Positions 18,604 through 25,860 of a stretch of 64,000 nt of DNA are shown in pieces. The stretch covers positions 1,984,001 to 2,048,000 of the forward strand of contig NZ_MINI01000038.1 in the NCBI RefSeq assembly GCF_002906855.1, read 5' to 3'. Positions within the stretch are counted from its first letter, which is position 1; every line of letters begins with the position of its first letter. A program made the translations under genes and the position numbers. Source of the stretch: Pseudomonas putida (GTDB taxonomy: Bacteria > Pseudomonadota > Gammaproteobacteria > Pseudomonadales > Pseudomonadaceae). The notes under the pieces are model-generated. The model was not told where the DNA came from. It searched no databases and saw nothing but the letters and a program-made list of their open reading frames with translations.

Positions 18604-21216
18604 ATGGGCAAATCGCTGGTCATTGTGGAATCCCCGGCCAAGGCCAAGACCATCAACAAGTACCTGGGCAACCAGTACGTGGTGAAGTCGAGTATCGGCC
18701 ATATCCGAGACCTCCCCACCAGCGGTTCGGCCAGCGCAAGCAAAGAGCCGGCCGCCAAGCGTGGCAAGGCCGCTGCGGGTGAGGCTCCGGCGCTGTCGCC
18801 AAAAGAAAAGGCCCGTCGCCAGCTGGTGGCGCGCATGGGCGTCGACCCCGAGCACGGCTGGAAGGCCAAGTACGAGATCCTTCCCGGCAAGGAAAAGGTG
18901 ATCGAAGAGCTGCGCCGCCTGGCCAAGGATGCCGACACCATCTATCTCGCAACCGACTTGGACCGCGAAGGGGAAGCCATTGCCTGGCACCTGCGCGAAG
19001 CCATCGGTGGTGACGACACCCGCTACAAGCGCGTTGTGTTCAACGAAATTACCAAGAAGGCTATCCAGGAAGCGTTCTCGCAGCCGGGCGAGCTGGACAT
19101 CGACCGGGTCAATGCCCAGCAGGCGCGGCGCTTCCTCGACCGCGTGGTGGGCTACATGGTCTCGCCGCTGCTGTGGGCCAAGATCGCCCGAGGCCTGTCT
19201 GCCGGCCGCGTGCAGTCGGTGGCGGTGAAGCTGGTGGTCGAGCGTGAGCGCGAGATCCGTGCCTTCGTCCCGGAAGAATACTGGGAAGTGCATGCCGATC
19301 TCGGCACTGCCAAGAGCGCCAAGGTGCGCTTCGAAGTGGCGCGCGAGAAGGGCGAAGCCTTCAAGCCGCTGAACGAAGCCCAGGCCATGGCCGCGCTGGA
19401 GAAGCTCAAGGCTTCCAGCTACAGCGTGATCAAGCGCGAAGACCGCCCGACCAGCAGCAAGCCGTCGGCCCCGTTCATCACCTCCACCCTGCAGCAGGCC
19501 GCGAGCAACCGCCTGGGCTTCGGGGTGAAGAAGACCATGATGATGGCCCAGCGTCTGTATGAAGCGGGTTACATCACCTACATGCGTACCGACTCGACCA
19601 ACCTGTCGGCCGACGCCCTGGACATGGCGCGCAGCTACATCGAGCGCGAGTTCGGCAAGCAGTACCTGCCGGAAGCCCCGCTGGTGTATGGCAGCAAGGA
19701 AGGCGCCCAGGAAGCGCACGAGGCGATTCGCCCTTCCGACGTCAACACCCATCCGACCAAGCTCAGCGGCATGGAACGGGACGCGGAGCGCCTGTACGAG
19801 CTGATCTGGCGCCAGTTCCTGGCCTGCCAGATGCCACCGGCGCAATACCTGTCCACCAGCGTTACCGTGGCCGCTGGTGACTTCGAGCTGCGCGCCAAGG
19901 GCCGCATCCTCAAGTTCGACGGTTACACCCGCGTGCTGCCACAACAGAGCAAGCCGGGCGAAGACGATGTGCTGCCGGAAATGGCCCAGGGCGAGGCGCT
20001 CAAGCTGATTCAGCTCGACCCGAGCCAGCACTTCACCAAGCCGCCAGCGCGCTTCACTGAAGCCAGCCTGGTCAAGGAAATGGAAAAGCGCGGCATTGGC
20101 CGCCCGTCGACCTATGCGGCGATCATTTCCACCATCCAGGACCGCGGTTACGTCACCCTGCACAACCGCCGTTTCTACTCCGAGAAGATGGGCGACATCG
20201 TCACCGAGCGCCTGTCGGAAAGCTTCTCCAACCTGATGGACTACGGCTTCACCGCCGGCATGGAAGAGAACCTCGACGACGTGGCCCAGGGCGAGCGTGA
20301 CTGGAAGAACGTGCTCGACGAGTTCTACGGCGACTTCAGCAAGAAGCTGCTGACTGCCGAATCCGCCGAAAGCGGCATGCGTGCCAATCAGCCGACCATG
20401 ACCAACATTCCGTGCAAGGAATGCGGCCGGCCGATGATGATCCGCACCGCTTCCACTGGCGTGTTCCTCGGTTGCTCGGGTTACAGCCTGCCGCCGAAAG
20501 AGCGTTGCAAGGCGACCGTGAACCTGGTGCCGGGCGACGAGATTGCCGCGGACGACGAGGGTGAATCGGAATCGCGCGTGCTGCTCGGCAAGCACCGCTG
20601 CCCGATCTGTGCCACGGCGATGGATGCCTACCTGCTGGACGAGAAGCACAAGCTGCACATCTGCGGTAACAACCCGGATTGCGCCGGATACGAAATCGAA
20701 GAGGGCAGCTACCGTATCAAGGGCTACGAAGGGCCGAGCCTGGAGTGCGACAAGTGCGGTAGCGAAATGCAGCTCAAGACGGGCCGTTTCGGCAAGTTCT
20801 TCGGTTGCACCAACCCGACGTGCAAGAACACCCGCAAACTGCTCAAGAGCGGTGAGGCGGCGCCACCTAAGATGGACAAGGTGGAAATGCCGGAGCTCAA
20901 GTGCGAGAAGGTCGACGACACTTACGTGCTGCGTGACGGCGCTTCGGGGCTGTTCCTGGCTGCCAGCCAGTTCCCGAAAAACCGCGAGACCCGGGCACCG
21001 CTGGTGCTGGAGATCGTGCCGCACAAGCACGAGATCGATCCGAAGTACCACTTCCTGTGCGATGCGCCGCAGAAGGACCCTGAAGGTCGCCCGGCGGTGA
21101 TTCGTTACAGCCGCAAGACCAAGGAGCAGTATGTGCAGTCCGAGGTCGATGGTAAGCCGACTGGCTGGAAGGCTTTCTACGACGGTGGTGCGTGGAAGGT
21201 TGAAGACAAGCGCTGA
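18604..21216 (+). CDS. topA: DNA topoisomerase I (type IA)
   Basis: 870 aa. It relaxes negative supercoils through a 5'-phosphotyrosine intermediate. The TOPRIM domain begins GKSLVIVESPAKAKTI with DLDREGEA. The catalytic tyrosine is Tyr326 in YITYMRTDSTNLS. Three C4-type zinc ribbons follow (Cys pairs starting CKECGRPM, CPICATAM and CDKCGSEM), then a C-terminal domain without cysteines. It stands alone with its own 100-nt upstream region. Confidence 0.97.
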   Translation: MGKSLVIVESPAKAKTINKYLGNQYVVKSSIGHIRDLPTSGSASASKEPAAKRGKAAAGEAPALSPKEKARRQLVARMGVDPEHGWKAKYEILPGKEKVIEELRRLAKDADTIYLATDLDREGEAIAWHLREAIGGDDTRYKRVVFNEITKKAIQEAFSQPGELDIDRVNAQQARRFLDRVVGYMVSPLLWAKIARGLSAGRVQSVAVKLVVEREREIRAFVPEEYWEVHADLGTAKSAKVRFEVAREKGEAFKPLNEAQAMAALEKLKASSYSVIKREDRPTSSKPSAPFITSTLQQAASNRLGFGVKKTMMMAQRLYEAGYITYMRTDSTNLSADALDMARSYIEREFGKQYLPEAPLVYGSKEGAQEAHEAIRPSDVNTHPTKLSGMERDAERLYELIWRQFLACQMPPAQYLSTSVTVAAGDFELRAKGRILKFDGYTRVLPQQSKPGEDDVLPEMAQGEALKLIQLDPSQHFTKPPARFTEASLVKEMEKRGIGRPSTYAAIISTIQDRGYVTLHNRRFYSEKMGDIVTERLSESFSNLMDYGFTAGMEENLDDVAQGERDWKNVLDEFYGDFSKKLLTAESAESGMRANQPTMTNIPCKECGRPMMIRTASTGVFLGCSGYSLPPKERCKATVNLVPGDEIAADDEGESESRVLLGKHRCPICATAMDAYLLDEKHKLHICGNNPDCAGYEIEEGSYRIKGYEGPSLECDKCGSEMQLKTGRFGKFFGCTNPTCKNTRKLLKSGEAAPPKMDKVEMPELKCEKVDDTYVLRDGASGLFLAASQFPKNRETRAPLVLEIVPHKHEIDPKYHFLCDAPQKDPEGRPAVIRYSRKTKEQYVQSEVDGKPTGWKAFYDGGAWKVEDKR

Positions 21217-21229
21217 TCCATCAGTGCTG

Positions 21230-21261
21230 TGATTGGGGCCGCTTTGCGGCCCCAATCATTT
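21230..21261 (+). terminator. topA terminator
   Basis: TGATTGGGGCCGC (21230-21242), loop TTT, exact complement 21246-21258, then TTT. A 13-bp perfect stem 14 nt after the stop. Confidence 0.88.
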
Positions 21262-21304
21262 ATGATGCAGCTATCCGCCTTGCAGCCTCACGGAGGGCAC
21301 TGAA

Positions 21305-21820
21305 ATGGCCCAGGAACTCTACACCCGCACCAACCAGAAACTGTTCTTCGCAGGCCTCGCCCTGGAGTCGATGGCCAAGGCCGAACAGAGCCAGGCCATG
21401 AACGCCCAAGGCCTGGTCCAGGCCGAGCGCGAGTCGGCGCTGTTCCACCTGTACGGCGCGCTGTTGGGGCTGTGTCATGAAATCGGCGGTTTCTACCGCC
21501 TGCCCGTGGTGGCTTCGGTCGAGCAGGCGCTAGCCGACGATGCGCTGAACAACATCGCCATTCCTGAAGTTGCAGAGATGCTGGAGCTGGTTCGCCAACG
21601 CGAAACCTGGTTGGCGCAACTGCTCAGCGCTTATGCCGATTTGTTCCGACCACCGGTCGCGAAAAAAGCAGCAAAAACCGACGTTACCCAGCCACTGATT
21701 CAGGCCGTCAATCTCGATGAGCCCGAGCACCCAGCGCTTTCGCGGGAAGAGCTGGAAAGCTGGCGTAATAACCTAAAAGGCTTGGTGAGACGTTTCCGCG
21801 ACGCGTTGAGTGAGTGCTGA
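21305..21820 (+). CDS. Conserved hypothetical protein (DUF6586-like)
   Basis: 171 aa, mostly alpha-helical, starting MAQELYTRTNQKLFFAGLALE. It resembles the pseudomonad family I recall as DUF6586, no known function. GGAGG lies upstream of the ATG. It lies 50 nt before another small gene on the same strand and between topA and the SOS operon. No signal peptide or membrane segment. Confidence 0.75.
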   Translation: MAQELYTRTNQKLFFAGLALESMAKAEQSQAMNAQGLVQAERESALFHLYGALLGLCHEIGGFYRLPVVASVEQALADDALNNIAIPEVAEMLELVRQRETWLAQLLSAYADLFRPPVAKKAAKTDVTQPLIQAVNLDEPEHPALSREELESWRNNLKGLVRRFRDALSEC

Positions 21821-21870
21821 TAGCCGCAACGGCTGGTACACTAGCCGCCTTTCGTGGAGAACAGCCCTAT

Positions 21871-22104
21871 ATGTCTACGTCGTTTCTGGAAATTGTCGAG
21901 TTGCCTGATGGCCGTATCGAGCTGCGTCGCGCCGAGGATGAAGGCTCCCTGGTAACCCTGGATTTCTCGGAAGACGCCAAGGCGTTCCTGCAGGGCCAAC
22001 ATGTCGAAGTTGCCAAGGCCATGCTGAGCGTTGGCGTACAGATGGCTGGTCGCCTGATGGATGGTGAGCTGGAGCGCGACGAAGGGCCGCGCGTGCTCCA
22101 CTAG
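21871..22104 (+). CDS. Small conserved hypothetical protein
   Basis: 77 aa from MSTSFLEIVELPDGRIELRRAEDE, acidic, with a beta-rich N terminus and a helical C terminus. GGAG lies upstream at about 11 nt. An upstream in-frame extension to 21814 overlaps the previous gene and is less likely. It probably forms an operon with the preceding gene. Function unknown. Confidence 0.72.
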   Translation: MSTSFLEIVELPDGRIELRRAEDEGSLVTLDFSEDAKAFLQGQHVEVAKAMLSVGVQMAGRLMDGELERDEGPRVLH

Positions 22105-22131
22105 AGCGTCTGCTTGTACTGCTTCACAGGC

Positions 22132-22169
22132 AAAGCCTGAACATCAGCCGAGGCGGATGTTCAGGCTTT
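22132..22169. terminator. Bidirectional terminator between the 77-aa gene and sulA
   Basis: AAAGCCTGAACATC (22132-22145) and its exact complement (22156-22169) flank a 10-nt loop. A/T-rich ends occur on both sides and the stem covers the sulA stop codon. Confidence 0.85.
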
Positions 22170-22620
22170 GTGCGTTTCCGGCACTGGCTGCACGTAACAG
22201 TTGTTGGCGAGCGGTAGCGTTGACGCTGCCAAGCCAGCTGACGACCGTGTGGCTGCGGCCCAGGCGCAGCGCTTCGCAAGCCAGTTGCAGCGCGCTTTGA
22301 TTGCCGCGGGGATGTAGTAGCAGGATCCGTTCGCGGTTGAGCCCGGCATCGCGCAGCCAGGCCTGGGTCAGGCTGGCCGGTGGAGCGATCAGCGTCAGCC
22401 AGCGGGCTTCTTCCTCTTCGCTCAGCTCGCGCAGCACCGGTGCCAACAGGCTCTGGCAGTGTTCGGGGGCGCCACGCAGGGACAGCTCGCTGAACAGCTC
22501 CGGATGGCTGCTCTTGCGTGCCTGCTCGCTGGCCTTCAGGCCTGGCAGTACCGGCTGGGCGAGAAACGCTTCGAACAGTGGAAGCTGGACCTGCTGATGT
22601 GCTTGGATAGACTGCTGCAT
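22144..22620 (-). CDS. sulA: SOS cell division inhibitor SulA
   Basis: 158 aa with the RecA-fold-like SulA pattern (ITLIAPPASLTQAWLRDAGL-type segment, then LLLHPRGNQSALQLACEALRLGRSHTVVSWLG). SulA blocks FtsZ polymerisation during DNA damage. It is the second gene of the lexA-sulA operon, 13 nt after lexA, so it is controlled by the two LexA boxes upstream of lexA. AGGAGG precedes the ATG; a longer ORF start 12 codons upstream overlaps lexA. Confidence 0.93.
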   Translation of the reverse strand: MQQSIQAHQQVQLPLFEAFLAQPVLPGLKASEQARKSSHPELFSELSLRGAPEHCQSLLAPVLRELSEEEEARWLTLIAPPASLTQAWLRDAGLNRERILLLHPRGNQSALQLACEALRLGRSHTVVSWLGSVNATARQQLLRAASAGNAQSLNIRLG

Positions 22621-22633
22621 GACGCCTCCTGGA

Positions 22634-23242
22634 TCAGCGGCGAATGACGCCGACACTCAAACCCTCGATCACCAGTTCCTGTTCTTTCAGGTCGACTTCG
22701 ATGGGGGCGAACTCGGGGTTTTCGGCGATCAGCCAGACCTTGCTGCCTTCGCGCTTGAAGCGCTTGACGGTCACTTCATCGCCGATGCGGGCGACGACGA
22801 TCTGGCCATTACGGGCTTCGCGGCAAGTGTGCACGGCCAGCAGGTCGCCGTCGAAGATGCCGACATCCTTCATGCTCATGCCGTGCACGCGCAACAAATA
22901 GTCGGCGGGGGGGTGGAAGAAGGTCGGGTTGATGTTGCAGGATTGCTCGATGTGCTGCTCGGCGAGAATAGGGGCGCCAGCCGCTACGCGGCCGATGATC
23001 GGCAAGCCGTTTTCTTCGGCCTTGGCCTCGAAACCCGGGATGCGGATGCCGCGGGAAGCGCCCGGGGTCATTTCGATCGCGCCTTTACGGGCGAGGGCCT
23101 TGAGGTGCTCCTCGGCGGCGTTCGGCGACTTGAAGCCCAGCTCCTGAGCGATTTCCGCACGCGTCGGAGGGAAGCCGTTGTCTTCGAGGCAGCGTTTGAT
23201 GAAGGCGAGGATCTCGGCTTGGCGTGGCGTCAGTTTCAACAT
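22634..23242 (-). CDS. lexA: LexA repressor
   Basis: 202 aa. Winged-helix DNA-binding domain at 1-70 (LTPRQAEILAFIKRCLEDNGFPPTRAEIAQELG). Self-cleavage site Ala88-Gly89 in GRVAAGAPI. Serine-lysine dyad Ser123 (HGMSMKD) and Lys160 (EVTVKRF). RecA-stimulated autocleavage derepresses the SOS regulon. Two LexA boxes lie just upstream, so it is autoregulated, and sulA follows in the same operon. Confidence 0.97.
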   Translation of the reverse strand: MLKLTPRQAEILAFIKRCLEDNGFPPTRAEIAQELGFKSPNAAEEHLKALARKGAIEMTPGASRGIRIPGFEAKAEENGLPIIGRVAAGAPILAEQHIEQSCNINPTFFHPPADYLLRVHGMSMKDVGIFDGDLLAVHTCREARNGQIVVARIGDEVTVKRFKREGSKVWLIAENPEFAPIEVDLKEQELVIEGLSVGVIRR

Positions 23243-23252
23243 GGCAGGCGCT

Positions 23253-23268
23253 CTGTCTTTTTATACAG
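23253..23268. promoter_or_regulatory. LexA box 1 of lexA
   Basis: CTGTCTTTTTATACAG fits CTGT-N8-ACAG exactly, 11 nt upstream of the lexA start codon. Confidence 0.93.
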
Positions 23269-23271
23269 TGA

Positions 23272-23287
23272 CTGGAATTATATACAG
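23272..23287. promoter_or_regulatory. LexA box 2 of lexA
   Basis: CTGGAATTATATACAG fits CTGN-N8-ACAG with one mismatch in the left half. The centres of the two boxes are 19 bp apart, as in other tandemly regulated lexA promoters. Confidence 0.87.
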
Positions 23288-23389
23288 TACTGGATGCGCT
23301 GCAAGCACAAAGCAACGGGAAATACGCAGGATGACACTTGCAGCCTGCAGTCTGGCGCTTTTAAATGGCGACCGCCCAGTCACCGAGCC

Positions 23390-23418
23390 TTGACATAAGC
23401 AGGCCTGAAACGTATGTT
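23390..23418 (+). promoter_or_regulatory. psrA sigma-70 promoter
   Basis: TTGACA at 23390-23395, 17-nt spacer, TATGTT at 23413-23418. The PsrA-type palindromes cover the -10 box. Confidence 0.8.
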
Positions 23419-23433
23419 TCAAACACCTGTTTG
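23407..23433. promoter_or_regulatory. Double PsrA operator
   Basis: GAAAC-GTAT-GTTTC (23407-23420) and CAAAC-ACCT-GTTTG (23420-23433) share one base. The second is an exact PsrA consensus (C/GAAAC-N4-GTTTG/C). The position over the -10 region implies autorepression. Confidence 0.85.
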
Positions 23434-23454
23434 TCTCTGTCTGGCGGAGTAGTG

Positions 23455-24162
23455 ATGGCCCAATCTGAAACCGTTGAACGCATCCTCGATGCTGCCGAGC
23501 AGCTGTTCGCGGAACGAGGCTTCGCGGAAACCTCATTGCGGCTGATCACCAGCAAGGCCGGGGTCAACCTGGCAGCGGTCAACTATCACTTCGGCTCGAA
23601 GAAGGCGCTGATCCAGGCGGTCTTCTCGCGCTTCCTCGGGCCGTTCTGTGCCAGCCTGGAACGCGAACTGGAACGGCGTCAGGCCAAGCCCGAGCAAAAG
23701 CCCAGCCTCGAAGAGCTGCTGGAAATGCTGGTGGAGCAGGCGCTAGTCGTGCAACCGCGCAGCAATAACGACCTGTCGATCTTCATGCGCCTGCTGGGCC
23801 TGGCCTTCAGTCAGAGCCAGGGCCACTTGCGGCGCTATCTTGAGGACATGTACGGCAAGGTGTTCCGCCGCTACATGCTGCTTGTGAATGAAGCCGCACC
23901 GCGCATTCCGCCGCTGGAGCTGTTCTGGCGCGTGCATTTCATGCTCGGTGCTGCGGCGTTCAGCATGTCCGGGATCAAGGCGTTGCGCGCCATTGCCGAG
24001 ACCGATTTCGGCATCAATACTTCGATCGAGCAGGTCATGCGCCTTATGGTACCGTTCCTGGCCGCCGGCATGCGTGCCGACACCGGTGTCACCGACAACG
24101 CCATGGCCAGTGCCCAGCTGCGCCCGCGGAGCAAGACTGGCAGCAGCACCGCCAAGGCCTGA
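23455..24162 (+). CDS. psrA: TetR-family regulator PsrA
   Basis: 235 aa. N-terminal TetR HTH (VERILDAAEQLFAERGF, then LITSKAGVNLAAVNYHFGSKKAL). Helical ligand-binding domain from about 60. In pseudomonads PsrA represses beta-oxidation genes such as fadBA and itself, activates rpoS, and is released by long-chain fatty acids. Position divergent from lexA and the PsrA boxes in its promoter support the name. GGAG lies 6 nt before the ATG. Confidence 0.92.
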   Translation: MAQSETVERILDAAEQLFAERGFAETSLRLITSKAGVNLAAVNYHFGSKKALIQAVFSRFLGPFCASLERELERRQAKPEQKPSLEELLEMLVEQALVVQPRSNNDLSIFMRLLGLAFSQSQGHLRRYLEDMYGKVFRRYMLLVNEAAPRIPPLELFWRVHFMLGAAAFSMSGIKALRAIAETDFGINTSIEQVMRLMVPFLAAGMRADTGVTDNAMASAQLRPRSKTGSSTAKA

Positions 24163-24202
24163 AGGCTGGGCGGGGCGGGGCGCTTCGGCTAAGCTAGCGC
24201 CC

Positions 24203-24727
24203 ATGCCTGACCTCGATTTCCTGCACATCTCCCTCGCCGACCAGTGCCTCTATGGCTTTGCCCAGGGCCAGCTGCGCGTGCGCCTTGCGGTGTCCACTGC
24301 GCGCAATGGTGCGGGTGAGCGCATCGGCTCGGGTTGCACGCCGCGAGGGCTGCAACTGGTGCGTGCACGGATCGGCGCGGGCTTGCCAGTCAATGCCGTG
24401 CTGCAAGGCCGGCGCTGGACCGGCGAGGTCTGGTCGCCAGCGCTGCACGCGCAGCATCCAGGGCGTGACTGGATCCTGACCCGCATCCTCTGGCTCAGTG
24501 GCTGCGAGCCGGGCATCAACCGCCTGGGCAGTGTCGACACCTTTCGCCGCTATATCTATCTGCACGGCACGCCAGACACGGAACCCTTGGGCGTGCCGCT
24601 GTCCCATGGCTGCATACGTTTGCGCAACACCGATCTGCTTGGCCTGTTCGAGCGCGTTCCGGCACATTGCCCGGTGCGTATCGACGAGGCCGCCTGCCCC
24701 CAGTGGGCTTCACTGAATCTGCAATGA
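24203..24727 (+). CDS. L,D-transpeptidase (YkuD domain)
   Basis: 174 aa with the YkuD signature: His121 in YLHGTP and the nucleophile Cys137 in SHGCIRLRN. The family makes 3-3 peptidoglycan cross-links or attaches lipoproteins, a periplasmic task, yet no signal peptide is visible from MPDLDFLHISL. It may be a short ErfK-like form or a cytoplasmic recycling enzyme (LdcA-type roles exist). It lies 10 nt before nagZ, a cell-wall recycling gene, which supports a murein function. No clear ribosome site. Confidence 0.82.
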   Translation: MPDLDFLHISLADQCLYGFAQGQLRVRLAVSTARNGAGERIGSGCTPRGLQLVRARIGAGLPVNAVLQGRRWTGEVWSPALHAQHPGRDWILTRILWLSGCEPGINRLGSVDTFRRYIYLHGTPDTEPLGVPLSHGCIRLRNTDLLGLFERVPAHCPVRIDEAACPQWASLNLQ

Positions 24728-24737
24728 AGGATTGCCT

Positions 24738-25748
24738 ATGACCGCCAGCCTGCAAGGCTCCCTGATGGTGGATATCGCCGGTAAATGGCTGACTGCCGAA
24801 GATCGCCAGCTCCTGCGCCAGCCGGAAGTGGCCGGCCTGATCATCTTTGCCCGCAACATCGACAGCCCGCGCCAGGTGCGCGAGCTGTGCGCTTCGATCC
24901 GCGCCATCCGCCCCGACCTGATCCTGGCGGTCGACCAGGAAGGCGGGCGGGTACAGCGTCTGCGCCAGGGCTTCGTGCGCCTGCCGGCGATGCGCGCCAT
25001 TGCCGACAATGCCAACGCCGAATACCTGGCCGAGCAGTGCGGCTGGCTGATGGCGACCGAAGTGCTGGCAGTCGGCCTCGACCTCAGCTTCGCTCCAGTG
25101 CTCGACCTCGACCACCAGCGCAGCGCGGTGGTAGGCAGCCGTGCCTTCGAAGGTAACCCTGAGCGTGCTACACAGCTGGCCGGCGCGTTCATTCGTGGCA
25201 TGAATGCAGCGGGCATGGCGGCCTGTGGCAAGCACTTCCCGGGGCATGGCTGGGCCGAGGCGGATTCGCACGTAGCGATTCCTACCGACGAGCGCAGCCT
25301 CGATCAGCTGCGCCAGGCGGACCTGGTGCCGTTCTCACGCCTCAGCGGGCAATTGGCGGCGGTGATGCCGGCGCATGTGATCTACCCGCAGGTCGACAAC
25401 CAGCCGGCCGGGTTCTCGCGGCGCTGGCTGCAGGACATACTGCGTGGCGAGCTGGGCTTTGACGGAGTGATCTTCAGTGACGACCTGTCCATGGCCGGTG
25501 CGCATGTGGTTGGTGATGCCGCCAATCGCATCGAGGCGGCGCTGAGCGCCGGGTGCGACATGGGCCTGGTGTGCAACGACCGGGCAGCGGCGGAGCTGGC
25601 GTTGACCGCAGCGCAGCGCTTGAAGGTCAAGCCGTCGCCGCGCATTGCGCAGATGCGTGGGCGTGGTTTTGCGCGTACCGATTATCGCCAGCAGCCGCGT
25701 TGGTTGGAGGCCCTGGGGGCCTTGAAAGACGCACAACTGGTCGATTGA
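24738..25748 (+). CDS. nagZ: Beta-N-acetylhexosaminidase NagZ
   Basis: 336-aa cytoplasmic GH3 enzyme that removes GlcNAc from GlcNAc-anhydroMurNAc-peptides in peptidoglycan recycling; its product induces AmpC where present. DQEGGRVQRL binds substrate. The KHFPGHG motif near residue 165 carries the catalytic His-Asp pair with the later nucleophile Asp in VIFSDDLSMAG. AAGGA lies 8 nt before the ATG. It is preceded closely by the L,D-transpeptidase gene. Confidence 0.95.
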   Translation: MTASLQGSLMVDIAGKWLTAEDRQLLRQPEVAGLIIFARNIDSPRQVRELCASIRAIRPDLILAVDQEGGRVQRLRQGFVRLPAMRAIADNANAEYLAEQCGWLMATEVLAVGLDLSFAPVLDLDHQRSAVVGSRAFEGNPERATQLAGAFIRGMNAAGMAACGKHFPGHGWAEADSHVAIPTDERSLDQLRQADLVPFSRLSGQLAAVMPAHVIYPQVDNQPAGFSRRWLQDILRGELGFDGVIFSDDLSMAGAHVVGDAANRIEAALSAGCDMGLVCNDRAAAELALTAAQRLKVKPSPRIAQMRGRGFARTDYRQQPRWLEALGALKDAQLVD

Positions 25749-25749
25749 C

Positions 25750-25860
25750 TGTACTGGCCTCTTCGCGGGACAAGCCCGCTCCTACAGGACTTCACCTACC
25801 TCAAGAACGGTGCGCTACCTGTAGGGGCGGGCTTGTCCCGCGAAGAGGCCGGTACAGGCT
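25750..25860. repeat. Convergent REP pair (BIME-like) between nagZ and the helicase gene
   Basis: One REP at 25756-25788 (GGCCTCTTCGCGGGACAAGC start) and an inverted copy at 25818-25850 are separated by 29 nt; homology extends a few bases outward on both sides. It covers the converging ends of nagZ and the SNF2 gene. Confidence 0.9.

Noticed and set aside
18586..21255. An 889-codon minus-strand frame opposite topA
   Set aside because: Shadow frame; topA explains every motif and codon bias on the other strand.
25750..25860. REP pairs considered as a CRISPR array
   Set aside because: Only two inverted units per site, no regular spacers and no cas genes.
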